Shown: piece by piece, positions 48,487-58,859 of the stretch
How positions within the stretch are numbered: the stretch's first letter is position 1
Layout of the letters: each line of letters starts with the position of its first letter
DNA from: Leclercia adecarboxylata
GTDB taxonomy: Bacteria > Pseudomonadota > Gammaproteobacteria > Enterobacterales > Enterobacteriaceae
Length of the DNA stretch: 64,000 nucleotides
Reading direction: 5' to 3'
Assembly (NCBI RefSeq): GCF_006171285.1
Contig: NZ_CP040889.1
Span: 2,170,001-2,234,000, forward strand
Made by a program: the position numbers and the translations under genes
The notes under the pieces: model-generated
Databases searched by the model: none
What the model was told of the DNA's origin: nothing
The model's input: the letters and a program-made list of their open reading frames with translations, nothing else

Positions 48487-49095
48487 ATGAAACTCATCGG
48501 CAGTTATACCAGTCCCTTCGTGCGTAAAATCTCCATTCTCCTGCTGGAGAAAGGCATCACTTTTGAATTTATTAATGAACAGCCCTATCAGGCTGAAAGC
48601 GGTGTCGCGCAGTACAATCCCCTGGGTAAAGTCCCGGCCCTGGTCACCGACGAGGGTGAGCACTGGTTCGACTCGCCGATCATTGCCAGCTACATCGAAC
48701 TGCTGGATATCGCCCCGGCTATGATCCCCCGTGAACCCAAAGCGGCGCTCGTTATCCGGCAAATTGAGGCGCTGGCGGACGGGATTATGGATGCGGCGCT
48801 GGCTTCCGTGCGTGAACAGGCCCGTCCGGCGGCACAGCAGTCTGAAACGGAGCTGCTGCGCCAGCGCGAAAAAATTGTCCGCAGTCTCGACCACTGTGAA
48901 CAGCTGATCCGCGAGGGGAAAATTGCCACCGACAGCGTCAATCTGGCGACCATCGCTATCGCCTGCGCCATCGGCTACCTCAATTTCCGCCGCGTTTCGC
49001 CGGGCTGGTGCGTCGATCGTCCGCTGCTGGTTAAGCTGGCGGAAACCCTCTTCCAGCGCGAAAGTTTCGCCCGTACCGAACCGCCAAAGGCTTGA
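48487..49095 (+). CDS. yibF: Glutathione S-transferase family protein YibF
   Basis: The 202-residue protein has an N-terminal thioredoxin-like GST domain ([51 protein letters not shown]) and a C-terminal helical domain. It matches E. coli YibF, which binds glutathione but has weak known activity. The start is ATG 48487 behind GATAAGGAGCAG; the frame runs eight codons further up. It lies ahead of selAB, as in E. coli. Confidence 0.95.
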   Translation: MKLIGSYTSPFVRKISILLLEKGITFEFINEQPYQAESGVAQYNPLGKVPALVTDEGEHWFDSPIIASYIELLDIAPAMIPREPKAALVIRQIEALADGIMDAALASVREQARPAAQQSETELLRQREKIVRSLDHCEQLIREGKIATDSVNLATIAIACAIGYLNFRRVSPGWCVDRPLLVKLAETLFQRESFARTEPPKA

Positions 49096-49151
49096 CGTAG
49101 CCCGTTAACACTTCCCTGCCGGACGCGCTACAATCGCACCTGACATTGACT

Positions 49152-49172
49152 CCCTCTCCCGTCGGGAGGGGG
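49152..49172. repeat. Short CCCTCTCCC-type palindrome before selA
   Basis: CCCTCTCCC-GTC-GGGAGGG forms a short GC-rich hairpin 28 bases before the selA start. It resembles the core of the repeats at 38130 and 44281 and may be a degenerate third copy. Confidence 0.5.
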
Positions 49173-49199
49173 GAAGATACCTAACCGTCAGGCGCATTC

Positions 49200-50585
49200 A
49201 TGACTATTCAGCACGCTCTCTACAGCCAACTCCCCGCGACCGATCGTCTGCTTCGCGATGCCCGTCTTACTCCCGTTATTGCCCGCTTTGGTCACAGCCG
49301 AACGGTGGAGACCTTGCGCCTGCTCCAGGACGAAGCCCGCGCCGGGATCCGCGCCGACAATCACCTGCCGGCCTGGTGTGACGACTGGGCGCAGGAGACC
49401 GAAAAACGGCTGGCGCAGGATGAAGCCCAGGGGCTGCGGCAGGTGCTGAACCTGACGGGTACGGTGCTGCATACCAATCTGGGGCGCGCGCTGCTGCCTG
49501 AGGAAGCGGTTGCCGCCGTTACCCAGGCGATGCAGGTCCCGGTGACCCTGGAGTACGATCTCGACGGCGCCGGACGCGGCCACCGCGACCGGGCCCTGGC
49601 GGCGCTGCTGTGCCAGCTCACCGGGGCGGAAGATGCCTGCATCGTGAATAATAACGCCGCGGCGGTGCTGCTGATGCTGGCTGCCACCGCGAGCGGTAAA
49701 GAGGTGGTGGTCTCGCGCGGTGAGCTGGTGGAGATTGGCGGCGCGTTTCGCATCCCGGATGTGATGACCCAGGCCGGGTGCCAGCTTCGGGAGGTGGGCA
49801 CCACCAACCGCACCCACGACCGGGATTACGCCGCAGCCATCAATGAAAATACCGCCCTGCTGATGAAGGTCCATACCAGTAATTACCAGATCGAAGGCTT
49901 CACCCATGCCGTCGACGAGGCGGAGCTGGTGCGTATCGGGCAGGAGAAGAGCGTGCCGGTGATTGTCGATCTGGGCAGCGGTTCGCTGGTGGATCTCACC
50001 CGCTACGGCCTGCCAAAAGAGCCGATGCCGCAGGCGCTGATTGCCGCAGGCGTCAGCCTGGTGAGCTTCTCGGGGGACAAATTACTGGGCGGTCCGCAGG
50101 CCGGGATTATCGTGGGCAAGCGCGATCTGATTGCCAGATTGCAACAGCACCCACTGAAACGCGCCCTGCGGGCGGATAAAATGACCCTCGCCGCGCTGGA
50201 GGCGACCTTGCGCCTCTATCTCCACCCGGAGACGCTGGCCGAACGGCTGCCGACGCTGCGCCTGCTGAGTCGCGATGCCGCCGCTATTCACCGTCAGGGG
50301 GAGCGGCTGCTGACGCAGGTCGCCGCCCACTACCCGGATTTTGAGGTTCGTGTGGAAGAGTGCCTGTCCCAGCCGGGCAGCGGGTCGCTGCCGGTGGATC
50401 GTCTGTCGGGCGCCGCTCTGACCTTCACCCCGCGCGACGGGCGCGGCGGTCAGCTGGATGCGCTGGCGTTGCGCTGGCGATCGCTGCCCGTGCCGGTGCT
50501 GGGGCGGATCAAGGACGGGCGACTGTGGCTGGATTTACGCTGTCTGGAAGATGAAGCACTGTTTCTGGAGATGTTGTTGAAATGA
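49200..50585 (+). CDS. selA: L-seryl-tRNA(Sec) selenium transferase
   Basis: The 461-residue PLP enzyme converts seryl-tRNA(Sec) to selenocysteinyl-tRNA(Sec) with selenophosphate. It has the N-terminal [13 protein letters not shown] domain, the segments [21 protein letters not shown] and [20 protein letters not shown], and the PLP lysine in [15 protein letters not shown]. The start ATG 49200 lacks a strong Shine-Dalgarno sequence. It overlaps selB by four bases, so the two are coupled. Their presence implies that this organism makes selenoproteins, such as formate dehydrogenases, elsewhere. Confidence 0.97.
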   Translation: MTIQHALYSQLPATDRLLRDARLTPVIARFGHSRTVETLRLLQDEARAGIRADNHLPAWCDDWAQETEKRLAQDEAQGLRQVLNLTGTVLHTNLGRALLPEEAVAAVTQAMQVPVTLEYDLDGAGRGHRDRALAALLCQLTGAEDACIVNNNAAAVLLMLAATASGKEVVVSRGELVEIGGAFRIPDVMTQAGCQLREVGTTNRTHDRDYAAAINENTALLMKVHTSNYQIEGFTHAVDEAELVRIGQEKSVPVIVDLGSGSLVDLTRYGLPKEPMPQALIAAGVSLVSFSGDKLLGGPQAGIIVGKRDLIARLQQHPLKRALRADKMTLAALEATLRLYLHPETLAERLPTLRLLSRDAAAIHRQGERLLTQVAAHYPDFEVRVEECLSQPGSGSLPVDRLSGAALTFTPRDGRGGQLDALALRWRSLPVPVLGRIKDGRLWLDLRCLEDEALFLEMLLK

Positions 50586-52435
50586 TTATTGCCACTGCCG
50601 GTCACGTTGACCACGGCAAAACGACGTTGTTGCAGGCGATCACCGGCGTCAACGCCGACCGCCTGCCGGAAGAGAAAAAGCGCGGCATGACCATCGATCT
50701 GGGTTATGCCTACTGGCCGCAGCCGGATGGCCGGGTGCTGGGGTTTATCGACGTGCCGGGGCACGAAAAGTTTCTGTCCAACATGCTGGCGGGGGTGGGC
50801 GGTATCGATCACGCCCTGCTGGTGGTGGCCTGCGATGACGGGGTGATGGCGCAGACGCGCGAGCACCTGCAGATCCTCAATCTCACCGGCAATCCGCAGC
50901 TGACGGTGGCGCTGACAAAAGCCGACCGCGTTGATGACGCCCGGGTGGAGGAGGTGCGCGAAGAGGTGCTGGCCACCCTGCGCGACTATGGCTTCGCGGA
51001 TGCCACACTGTTTGTCACCGTCGCCACCGAAGGGCGGGGCATTGATGCCCTGCGCACCCATCTGCAACAGCTTCCTGACCGCGCCCATGCGGATCATCAC
51101 CGTTTTCGCCTGGCTATCGACCGCGCCTTCACCGTTAAAGGGGCGGGGCTGGTGGTGACCGGTACGGCGCTCTCTGGCGAAGTGCGCGTGGGCGACAGCC
51201 TGTGGCTGACCGGAGTTAATAAGCCGGTGCGTATTCGTGGCCTTCACGCGCAGAATCAGCCTGTGGAACAGGCCCACGCCGGGCAGCGCATCGCCCTGAA
51301 CCTGGTGGGTGATACGGAAAAAGCCGAGCTTAACCGCGGCGACTGGCTGCTGGCCGACGCACCACCAGAGCCGACCACGCGCGTGATTGTCACCCTGCAG
51401 AGCGACGTGCCGCTCACCCAGTGGCAGCCGCTGCATATTCACCATGCCGCCAGCCACGTTACCGGCCGCGTCTCGCTGCTGGAAGGCCGTCTTGCGGAGC
51501 TGGTCTTCGATACCCCGTTGTGGCTGGCCGACAACGATCGTCTGGTGCTGCGCGATATCTCTGCCCGCGTCACCCTGGCCGGGGCGCGGGTCGTGACACT
51601 CAATCCACCGCGTCGCGGGAAGCGTAAGCCGGAGTACCTGAGCTGGCTGGCGACGCTGGCAACGGCGACGGATGACCACGACGCGCTGCTGGCGCATCTG
51701 GCGCGCGGGGCGGTTAATCTGGATGAGTTTGGCTGGGCACGCCAGCTCAGCGGGGAAGGTCTGCGCCAGCTGGTCCAGCAGCCGGGTTTTATCCAGGCCG
51801 GTTCCAGCCTGCTCAATACCCCTGTTGCCGCCCGCTGGCAGCGTAAAATTCTGGATGTGCTGGCGACCTACCATCAGCAGCATCAGGATGAGCCCGGACC
51901 CGGACGTGAGCGCCTGCGTCGCATGGCGCTGCCGATGGAAGATGAAGCCCTGGTGCTGCTGCTGATCGAGCGGATGCGCGAGAGCGGGGAGCTGCACAGC
52001 TACCACGGCTGGCTGCATCTGCCGGATCATAAAGCAGGCTTTACCCCGGAGCAGCAGGCCATCTGGCAAAAAGCGGAGGCGCTGTTTGGGGACGAACCCT
52101 GGTGGGTACGCGACCTGGCGCGTGAAACCGCCACCGATGAGCAGACCATGCGTCAGGTGTTGAAGCATGCGGCGCAGCAGGGGCTGATCACGGCGATCGT
52201 CAAAGATCGCTACTACCGCCACGATCGCATCGTCACCTTCGCCAACCTGATCCGGGAGCTGGACAGCGAGCGCGGCTCCACCTGCGCGGCGGATTTCCGC
52301 GATCGGCTTAACGTCGGGCGCAAGCTGGCGATCCAGATCCTCGAGTACTTCAACCGCATTGGCTTCACCCGCCGCCGAGGCAACGATCACCTCCTGCGTG
52401 ACGCGCTGCTCTTTAGCGGGGAGGCACAGCCTTAA
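50582..52435 (+). CDS. selB: Selenocysteine-specific translation elongation factor SelB
   Basis: The 617-residue GTPase delivers selenocysteinyl-tRNA to UGA codons that carry a SECIS hairpin. The EF-Tu-like part has [12 protein letters not shown] (G1), [13 protein letters not shown] (G3) and [11 protein letters not shown] (G4). Domains 2 and 3 end near residue 340. The C-terminal region (about 345-617) holds the winged-helix repeats that bind SECIS RNA, ending [16 protein letters not shown]. It overlaps selA by four bases and shares the bases TTAA with the convergent ROK kinase gene. Confidence 0.97.
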   Translation: MIIATAGHVDHGKTTLLQAITGVNADRLPEEKKRGMTIDLGYAYWPQPDGRVLGFIDVPGHEKFLSNMLAGVGGIDHALLVVACDDGVMAQTREHLQILNLTGNPQLTVALTKADRVDDARVEEVREEVLATLRDYGFADATLFVTVATEGRGIDALRTHLQQLPDRAHADHHRFRLAIDRAFTVKGAGLVVTGTALSGEVRVGDSLWLTGVNKPVRIRGLHAQNQPVEQAHAGQRIALNLVGDTEKAELNRGDWLLADAPPEPTTRVIVTLQSDVPLTQWQPLHIHHAASHVTGRVSLLEGRLAELVFDTPLWLADNDRLVLRDISARVTLAGARVVTLNPPRRGKRKPEYLSWLATLATATDDHDALLAHLARGAVNLDEFGWARQLSGEGLRQLVQQPGFIQAGSSLLNTPVAARWQRKILDVLATYHQQHQDEPGPGRERLRRMALPMEDEALVLLLIERMRESGELHSYHGWLHLPDHKAGFTPEQQAIWQKAEALFGDEPWWVRDLARETATDEQTMRQVLKHAAQQGLITAIVKDRYYRHDRIVTFANLIRELDSERGSTCAADFRDRLNVGRKLAIQILEYFNRIGFTRRRGNDHLLRDALLFSGEAQP

Positions 52436-53319
52436 GTCTCGCTTCTGGCAAGCTTCTGTTTTGCCAGCCACACGGCGCCCAGCCTGCCCGCCTGGTTACC
52501 CAACTGGCAGGGCAGGATCGGCACCTGCAGCGATTCCCACTCTTCAAAGGTTCGCAGGTGCCTGTCGAGCAGCTGATAAATTTTCTCCTGCTCGCTGATA
52601 CCGCCGCCAATCAGCACTACCTGCGGGTCGAACATCGAAATCACGCTGTAGACCCCGCGCGCCAGAAACAGCGCCCACTCTTCAACGGCTTCGCGCAGGT
52701 GCAGGTCGTTCTCCATGCGCTCGAACAGCTCTTCGCCTTTCGGCATATCATCCCCGGAAACCCCCAGCGCCCGGCGGCAGGTCTCCATCAGCCCTTTGGC
52801 CGAGGCGACCTCATGCATCCCTTCGCCGTTCTTACCGACCGGTATCACCCCGAACTCCCCGGCGCGGTAGTGCGAGCCGCGGTAGAGATCGCCCCCGAGC
52901 ACAATGCCGCCGCCGATCCCGGTACCGAGCGTCATGCAGACAAAATTCTCATACTCACGCCCCGCGCCGCGCCAGCGCTCACCCAGGGCGGCGCAGCTGG
53001 CGTCATTGTCGGCCACCAGCGGCAGATCGGTCAGCTCTGCGAAAAGGTCATACAGGTTGACGTTATCCAGGTACTCCAGCGCGCCCGCCTTCGCGGCCTC
53101 GCCGGTATGGGTATTGATGTGCCCCGGGATGCTCACTCCGATCGCCACGATCTCATGTTCGTCCTGGTAAGCTTTGACCACCTCACGCCACTGTTTTTTG
53201 AAACTCTCTTCATCCTCTGGCGTATCAAACTGATCGGTGGTGAGTTCGTTGCCGTCCTCGTCGATCACGCCGTGTTTAATGTGGGTTCCGCCCACGTCAA
53301 AGCCGATAAAAAGCCGCAT
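52432..53319 (-). CDS. ROK family sugar kinase
   Basis: The 295-residue protein has the ROK ATP-binding start FIGFDVGGTHIKHGVIDEDGN, the catalytic Asp in LVADNDASCAALGERW and the second phosphate loop MTLGTGIGGGIVLGGDLYRG. Where most bacterial ROK kinases have a zinc motif with several cysteines, this one reads EVASAKGLMETCRRALG, so it is of the zinc-poor type. It probably phosphorylates a hexose or amino sugar; the substrate is unknown. It stands alone, convergent with selB. In E. coli this place is held by yiaY. Confidence 0.85.
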   Translation of the reverse strand: MRLFIGFDVGGTHIKHGVIDEDGNELTTDQFDTPEDEESFKKQWREVVKAYQDEHEIVAIGVSIPGHINTHTGEAAKAGALEYLDNVNLYDLFAELTDLPLVADNDASCAALGERWRGAGREYENFVCMTLGTGIGGGIVLGGDLYRGSHYRAGEFGVIPVGKNGEGMHEVASAKGLMETCRRALGVSGDDMPKGEELFERMENDLHLREAVEEWALFLARGVYSVISMFDPQVVLIGGGISEQEKIYQLLDRHLRTFEEWESLQVPILPCQLGNQAGRLGAVWLAKQKLARSET

Positions 53320-53485
53320 TTATCCTTACCTCCGCCCGGTTTATGCGCTTTAAGTATGGCTCAGCGCCGGAAACCAAACGTAAAGTAAGGTAATGCGTGA
53401 AGGGGCTCGCAAAGCAGATGACAACTGGCGATATTTTCACCGTCGCGGTCTACCTTTGAATGACACTACACACAAGGAGACAGTC

Positions 53486-55024
53486 ATGACGAACAACCCT
53501 CCATCAGCACGTATCCTGCCTGGCGAATATGGTTTTCCTCTCAAGCTTAAAGCCCGTTATGACAACTTTATCGGCGGCGACTGGGTTCCTCCGGCCGACG
53601 GCGATTACTACCAGAACCTCACCCCGGTGACCGGCCAGCCGCTGTGCGAAATCGCCAGTTCCGGTAAGCGCGATATCGATCTGGCGCTGGACGCCGCCCA
53701 TAAAGCGAAAGAGAAATGGGCGCACACCTCGGTGCAGGATCGCGCCGCGGTATTGTTCAAAATCGCCGATCGCATGGAGCAGAATCTGGAGTTGCTGGCG
53801 ACGGCAGAAACCTGGGACAACGGGAAACCGATCCGTGAAACCATGGCCGCCGACGTGCCGCTGGCTATCGACCATTTCCGCTATTTCGCCTCCTGTATTC
53901 GTGCCCAGGAAGGGGGGATCAGTGAGGTGGATAAAGACACCGTGGCCTATCACTTCCATGAGCCGCTGGGCGTGGTCGGGCAGATCATCCCCTGGAACTT
54001 CCCGCTGCTGATGGCCGCCTGGAAAATGGCCCCCGCGCTGGCGGCAGGGAACTGCGTGGTGCTGAAGCCGGCGCGCTTGACGCCGCTGTCGATACTGCTG
54101 CTGATGGAAGTGGTGGGCGACCTGCTCCCGCCGGGCGTGGTGAACGTGGTGAACGGCGCGGGTGGCGAAATCGGTGAATATCTGGCGACCTCCAAACGGA
54201 TTGCCAAGGTGGCGTTTACCGGCTCCACCGAAGTGGGCCAGCAGATCATGCAGTACGCCACCCAGAACATCATCCCGGTGACGCTGGAGCTGGGCGGTAA
54301 ATCGCCGAATATCTTCTTCGCCGACGTGATGGACGAAGAGGACGCCTTCTTTGATAAGGCGCTGGAAGGCTTTGCGCTCTTTGCCTTCAACCAGGGCGAA
54401 GTCTGTACCTGTCCAAGCCGGGCGCTGGTACAGGAGTCCATTTACGAGCGCTTTATGGAGCGCGCCATTCGCCGCGTGGAGTCGATCCTCAGCGGCAACC
54501 CGCTGGATAACGTCACCCAGATGGGGGCGCAGGTCTCCCACGGGCAGCTGGAGACGATCCTCAACTACATCGATATCGGCAAGAAAGAGGGGGCGGATAT
54601 CCTGACCGGCGGACGGCGCAAGATGCTGGCCGGTGAGCTGAAAGAGGGGTACTACCTCGAGCCGACCATCCTCTCCGGTAAAAACAACATGCGCGTTTTC
54701 CAGGAGGAGATCTTTGGCCCGGTGCTGGCGGTAACCACCTTCAAAACCATGGAGGAGGCGCTGGAGCTGGCTAACGATACGCAGTATGGCCTGGGGGCGG
54801 GCGTCTGGAGCCGTAACGGCAATCTGGCGTATCAGATGGGGCGCGGGATCCAGGCGGGTCGCGTGTGGACCAACTGCTATCACGCTTACCCTGCCCATGC
54901 CGCGTTTGGCGGGTATAAGCAGTCGGGTATTGGCCGTGAAACGCACAAGATGATGCTGGAACACTACCAGCAGACCAAGTGCCTGCTGGTCAGCTACTCC
55001 GATAAACCGCTCGGCCTGTTCTAA
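53486..55024 (+). CDS. aldB: Aldehyde dehydrogenase AldB
   Basis: The 512-residue NADP-dependent enzyme oxidises acetaldehyde and other small aldehydes to acids. It has [41 protein letters not shown], the catalytic Glu in [11 protein letters not shown] and the catalytic Cys in [15 protein letters not shown]. The start is ATG 53486 behind CAAGGAGA; the frame is open 31 codons above without support. It matches E. coli AldB, which is sigma-S dependent and controlled by CRP and Fis. Its stop overlaps that of the convergent LysR gene by four bases. Confidence 0.94.
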   Translation: MTNNPPSARILPGEYGFPLKLKARYDNFIGGDWVPPADGDYYQNLTPVTGQPLCEIASSGKRDIDLALDAAHKAKEKWAHTSVQDRAAVLFKIADRMEQNLELLATAETWDNGKPIRETMAADVPLAIDHFRYFASCIRAQEGGISEVDKDTVAYHFHEPLGVVGQIIPWNFPLLMAAWKMAPALAAGNCVVLKPARLTPLSILLLMEVVGDLLPPGVVNVVNGAGGEIGEYLATSKRIAKVAFTGSTEVGQQIMQYATQNIIPVTLELGGKSPNIFFADVMDEEDAFFDKALEGFALFAFNQGEVCTCPSRALVQESIYERFMERAIRRVESILSGNPLDNVTQMGAQVSHGQLETILNYIDIGKKEGADILTGGRRKMLAGELKEGYYLEPTILSGKNNMRVFQEEIFGPVLAVTTFKTMEEALELANDTQYGLGAGVWSRNGNLAYQMGRGIQAGRVWTNCYHAYPAHAAFGGYKQSGIGRETHKMMLEHYQQTKCLLVSYSDKPLGLF

Positions 55025-55983
55025 CCTTTCAGCGCAGGCCGCCCATGGGTGGCCTGCTCAATCTGCTTACGCAGGGTATTCAGCACGCCATCCAGCACAA
55101 ACTGCACCCGCCACGGCTGATAGTCACGTTTACGGAAGATAGCCACCAGATCCAGCCACCACTCCTCCTGATGGGTGAAGCAGGGCACCATCAAGCCCTG
55201 TTCAATCTCCTTGTTCAGGCTCTCTTTGGGCGCAAAGACGATCCCCAGATGATTGCGCGCCAGTTCCAGCGCCGTCTGGGTGTTGTCGCAAATATAGTTT
55301 CCGGTGACTTTATAATCCTGGACCTGCTTGCTGTGATTCGAGCGAAAACGCCAGATGTTAGCGTCATCGACGATCATTGAATCAATAAGAATGCAGGAGT
55401 GGTTAATTAAATCGTCAGGGTGATTAATAGGGTGCTTCTTAATATATTCTGGGGTGGCAAAAGCGGTAACAGAATATTTCGTTAAGGTCGTGGCAACCAG
55501 GTTTTCATCTTTCGGTTGAGCATAGGAAATTAAAATATCGCAATCGTCGGGAAAAATGACGCCTTCGAAATATTCATTCCGGTCGAGGTTGCAGGTTTTC
55601 AGGCTAATGCGAATATCGCCGATATTTTCGATCTCATGAATCACGTGGCGGGCCAGATAGGTAATGATCCCCGTCGGCCCATAAATGGTCACCTTGCCGC
55701 GTTTTTCATGCTTATAATCTGCAATAAAATTAACCAGTTGGTCGTTCTTTTCCAGCGAGGCGTTGATGAAGGGCAGCAGTGCCTCGCCGAACTGGGTAAG
55801 CGCCAGATGGCGGGTGGTGCGCTCAAACACCTTCAGCCCAACGCGGGTCTCAAAATCAGAGAGATATTTACTCACATTGGCCTGGGCCATGCCTAACAAT
55901 GCGGCAGCGTCACCGATACTGTGCGTCGCGGCAATGACGGAAACAATTTTTAATTCTCTCGGTTTGATTTGCAGCTTGTTCAT
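55021..55983 (-). CDS. yiaU: LysR family transcriptional regulator (YiaU-like)
   Basis: The 320-residue regulator has an N-terminal helix-turn-helix ([29 protein letters not shown], residues 18-46; [15 protein letters not shown]) and a LysR substrate domain from about 90 ([20 protein letters not shown]). It is divergent from yiaT, as yiaU is in E. coli, so it probably controls yiaT; no effector is known. The C-terminal stretch after residue 300 is variable. The AT-rich region between the two genes carries palindromes fit for LysR binding. Confidence 0.85.
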   Translation of the reverse strand: MNKLQIKPRELKIVSVIAATHSIGDAAALLGMAQANVSKYLSDFETRVGLKVFERTTRHLALTQFGEALLPFINASLEKNDQLVNFIADYKHEKRGKVTIYGPTGIITYLARHVIHEIENIGDIRISLKTCNLDRNEYFEGVIFPDDCDILISYAQPKDENLVATTLTKYSVTAFATPEYIKKHPINHPDDLINHSCILIDSMIVDDANIWRFRSNHSKQVQDYKVTGNYICDNTQTALELARNHLGIVFAPKESLNKEIEQGLMVPCFTHQEEWWLDLVAIFRKRDYQPWRVQFVLDGVLNTLRKQIEQATHGRPALKG

Positions 55984-56012
55984 TGCCTGACGCTCATCTA
56001 TATGAATTTATA

Positions 56013-56054
56013 TATAATATTATACAAATATCAAAATTGCATTGCGATTTTTGT
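56013..56054. promoter_or_regulatory. Candidate operator/promoter region of yiaT and the LysR gene
   Basis: A perfect palindrome TATAATATTATA (56013-56024) overlaps possible -10 boxes of both divergent genes. It is followed by an imperfect dyad, ACAAATATC (56024-56032) against GATTTTTGT (56046-56054), matching eight of nine bases. LysR regulators commonly bind such sites between themselves and the target. Confidence 0.45.
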
Positions 56055-56102
56055 AACCATTATTATGCGCCGGGTCGTATGACATTTAATGGATTACAAA
56101 CA

Positions 56103-56843
56103 ATGAAGTTAAAAAATAATTTACTTATCGCGGCCGCTTTATTTACGGCGACGTCCGCAATGGCCGATGATTTTTCAATTGGCGCGGGCGCCGTGTTTAA
56201 TGAGTCACCTTATAAAGGCTATAACGAGAATGTCTCCGCGGTTCCGTTAATTAGCTACGAAGGGGAACACTTCTACGTGCGTCAGGCTACCGGCGGCTGG
56301 ATCGTCTGGAAAGATGCCAAAAACGAATTCAGCCTCACCGCCTCCTGGATGCCGCTGAGCTTCGACCCGGAAGATAACGACGACCATGCCATGAAGCAGC
56401 TGGACGAGCGCAAAGCCTCCGCGATGCTGGGCGGTGCGTACTACCATCACGAAAGCTGGGGTAGCCTGAAGTTTGCGCTTGCCGCCGATGCGATGGATGA
56501 GAGCGGTGGCGTGATGGGTGAAATGTCTTACTTCCGTCCGTTCCGCATGGAGCGCCTGACCCTGACGCCATCGGTGGGCGTGCTCTTCCACGATGAGAGC
56601 TTCAACGACTATTACTACGGCGTCTCTGCGAAAGAGTCCCGTCGCAGCGGTCTGCAGCAGTACACCGCAGGTGAAACCGTCACCCCGTACCTGGGCGTAG
56701 CGGCGAAATACCAGCTGACGCAGAACCTCTGGCTGAACGCCAGCGCCGTCTATACCGTGCTGCCTGACGACGTGAAAAACAGCCCGATGATCGACCGTGA
56801 CGACAGCTTCGCGCTGATGACCGGGCTTAGCTGGAAATTCTGA
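56103..56843 (+). CDS. yiaT: MipA/OmpV family outer-membrane protein YiaT
   Basis: The 246-residue protein has a signal peptide (MKLKNNLLIAAALFTATSAMA, cleavage before DDFSIGAG) and alternating beta strands ending in the outer-membrane signature ALMTGLSWKF with a C-terminal Phe. It belongs to the MipA/OmpV family and matches E. coli YiaT. The start is ATG 56103; the frame above it is open for 40 codons but passes through the promoter. The function is unknown. A hairpin follows the gene. Confidence 0.92.
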   Translation: MKLKNNLLIAAALFTATSAMADDFSIGAGAVFNESPYKGYNENVSAVPLISYEGEHFYVRQATGGWIVWKDAKNEFSLTASWMPLSFDPEDNDDHAMKQLDERKASAMLGGAYYHHESWGSLKFALAADAMDESGGVMGEMSYFRPFRMERLTLTPSVGVLFHDESFNDYYYGVSAKESRRSGLQQYTAGETVTPYLGVAAKYQLTQNLWLNASAVYTVLPDDVKNSPMIDRDDSFALMTGLSWKF

Positions 56844-56865
56844 GTTTCCAAAAATCAGCCCTCAG

Positions 56866-56887
56866 GGACGAGGGCTGCCTCAGCGGT
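56866..56887. terminator. Bidirectional hairpin between yiaT and the GH127 gene
   Basis: CAGCCCTC-AGGGAC-GAGGGCTG gives an eight-base stem between two convergent stop codons. The minus-strand reading is followed by GATTTTTGG, a fair T-run for the GH127 operon. Confidence 0.7.
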
Positions 56888-56893
56888 TACTGC

Positions 56894-58852
56894 TTACGCC
56901 TCATCCACCCAGATCCGCATCTCCCCTTCGCCACGGTTCGCCCAGCTAAACCACGGAATAAAGGTCAGGGTCTGCGCCTGTTGCGTGGTGGGTGCCCTGT
57001 CGTACTGCCACAGCGGCTGTTGTTCAGCGTCCGCGGCATGGCGGGTAAAGCCTTGCGTCTGGATCAGCATCTTGTGAGCAAAAATCCCTTTGCCTTCAAA
57101 CAGCTTAAATTCGCTGTCCGCCGGAAGCGCCAGGTTGTGCAGCCCCGCGCCGTTATCCGCTTCTTCAAGACAGTAAACCAGCGGTCCGCGCTGCAGGGCC
57201 ACTTTCCCGGCCTGCTGGCGCACCTGCGGATTACCGTAAACCCGGCGGACCGGCATCGGCAGGGTTAAGAGCAGCGTATCGCCCTCCTGCCAGCGGCGGG
57301 TCAGGTAGAGATAGCCCTGACGCACTTCTCCCGTGACGGCTTCGCCATTCAGCGTGAGCCGTGGCGCGTCGCACCAGTCCGGCAGACGCAGGGCCAGGGT
57401 ATGGTCGATGGCCACAGGTGAGACGATCTCAATTTTGACCTGCTCCTGCCACGGATAATTCCCGCTAATCCGCACCTGCAACTCCTCCTCGCCCACCGGG
57501 AACGCCATGCTGTTGCCGATGTAGAGGTTAATAAACAGGGCGTCGTCGCGAAGGGTATAGATGTAGTGACCAATCGAGGTCAGGACGCGGGCGATGTTCG
57601 GCGGACAGCAGGCGCAGCCGAACCAGCGCTGGCGAACCGGCTTCACGTGATCGTAGATATGGTTAAACTTCAGCGTCTTCGGATGCACTTCCAGCGGATT
57701 GACGTAGAAGAAGTGCTTGCCGTCCAGCGCCATGCCGCCGAGAACGGTGTTGTAGAGCGCGCGCTCCATCACGTCGGCGTACTGGCTGTTGGCCTCCATC
57801 TCCAGCATCCGGCGGGCAAACATCATCAGGCCGATCGAGGCGCAGCTTTCGGCATACACGGTGTCGTTGGGCAGATCGTAATCGCTGCTGAAGGCCTCGC
57901 CGCTGCTCTGGGAACCAATCCCGCCGGTGATATACAGCTGGCGTCGGGCCATATTGTTCCACAGGCGCAGGCAGTCCTGGCGTTTGCCTTCGTCCTGGCT
58001 CAGACGGGCCAGGTGCGCGACGCCGGTCATCAGATAGACGAAGCGCACCGCATGGCCGATCGCCGTTTGCTGTTCGGCCAGCGGCTGATGCGCCTGGCTG
58101 TAGGCTTTATCCTGCACCATCCACGCCGGGCCGTAGGTGTTCCAGTAGGAGGTTTTGCCCCGCTTCTCATATTCAATGTCGTAGAAGTGCGGCTGGGTGC
58201 CGCGCTCCTCGACGAAATACTTCACCAGCGCCAGATAGCGCGGCTCCTGGGTGACATCGAACAGGCGCATCAGCGCCAGCTCGATCTCCGGGTGGCCGGG
58301 ATAGCCGTGCAGCTGCTGCTCGCCCGGGCCAAAGACGCTGTCGATATGGTCGGCCAGCCTGCACACCACCTCCAGCAGACGGCGTTTGCCGGTGCCCTGG
58401 AAGTAGGCCACGCCTGCTTCAATCATGTGTCCGGCGCAGTAAAGTTCATGGCACTCCGCCAGATTGGTCCAGCGTTCTTCCGGCGCTTTTACCGTGAAGT
58501 AGGTGTTCAGATAGCCATCGTCGCACTGCGCGGCGGCCACCAGCTCGATCACCTCATCGGCGGTCTTTTCCAGTTCCGCGTCGGGCTTCTGGCACAGCGA
58601 CCAGGCGACCGCCTCCAGCCATTTCGCCACGTCGCTGTCCTGAAAGACCATTCCGTAAAACTCACCGCTCTGCTGGCCTGCCGCGATGCGAAAGTTGCTG
58701 ATGGCATGGCTCGGTTCGGCCTCCTCGATGCGATCGTTCAGGGCATCCCACTGGTAGGGAATAACGACGTCGCGCACCAGCTGTTGATACTGCCCCAGAA
58801 ACGGGTCGCTGATTTTCAGTTTATGCAGGTCGGGTTCCATTATGGACATCAT
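56894..58852 (-). CDS. Glycoside hydrolase family 127 (beta-L-arabinofuranosidase-like)
   Basis: The 652-residue protein (DUF1680) has a catalytic alpha/alpha barrel at about 1-420 and beta-sandwich domains after it. Residues fitting the cysteine-glutamate zinc site of GH127 are visible: Glu and Cys in TVYAESCASIGLMMF and three cysteines in RWFGCACCPPNIAR. Characterised members release beta-L-arabinofuranose from plant glycans. There is no signal peptide, so it acts on imported oligosaccharides in the cytoplasm. The start ATG 58850-58852 has GAGGAGAAC before it. It is the second gene of an operon after a sugar symporter. Confidence 0.9.
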   Translation of the reverse strand: MMSIMEPDLHKLKISDPFLGQYQQLVRDVVIPYQWDALNDRIEEAEPSHAISNFRIAAGQQSGEFYGMVFQDSDVAKWLEAVAWSLCQKPDAELEKTADEVIELVAAAQCDDGYLNTYFTVKAPEERWTNLAECHELYCAGHMIEAGVAYFQGTGKRRLLEVVCRLADHIDSVFGPGEQQLHGYPGHPEIELALMRLFDVTQEPRYLALVKYFVEERGTQPHFYDIEYEKRGKTSYWNTYGPAWMVQDKAYSQAHQPLAEQQTAIGHAVRFVYLMTGVAHLARLSQDEGKRQDCLRLWNNMARRQLYITGGIGSQSSGEAFSSDYDLPNDTVYAESCASIGLMMFARRMLEMEANSQYADVMERALYNTVLGGMALDGKHFFYVNPLEVHPKTLKFNHIYDHVKPVRQRWFGCACCPPNIARVLTSIGHYIYTLRDDALFINLYIGNSMAFPVGEEELQVRISGNYPWQEQVKIEIVSPVAIDHTLALRLPDWCDAPRLTLNGEAVTGEVRQGYLYLTRRWQEGDTLLLTLPMPVRRVYGNPQVRQQAGKVALQRGPLVYCLEEADNGAGLHNLALPADSEFKLFEGKGIFAHKMLIQTQGFTRHAADAEQQPLWQYDRAPTTQQAQTLTFIPWFSWANRGEGEMRIWVDEA

Positions 58853-58859
58853 GTTCTCC

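Noticed and set aside
50450..52471. Leftward frame of 673 codons opposite selB
   Set aside because: It is the complement of selB, whose GTPase motifs are unmistakable; the frame has no domain and a shadow-like composition.
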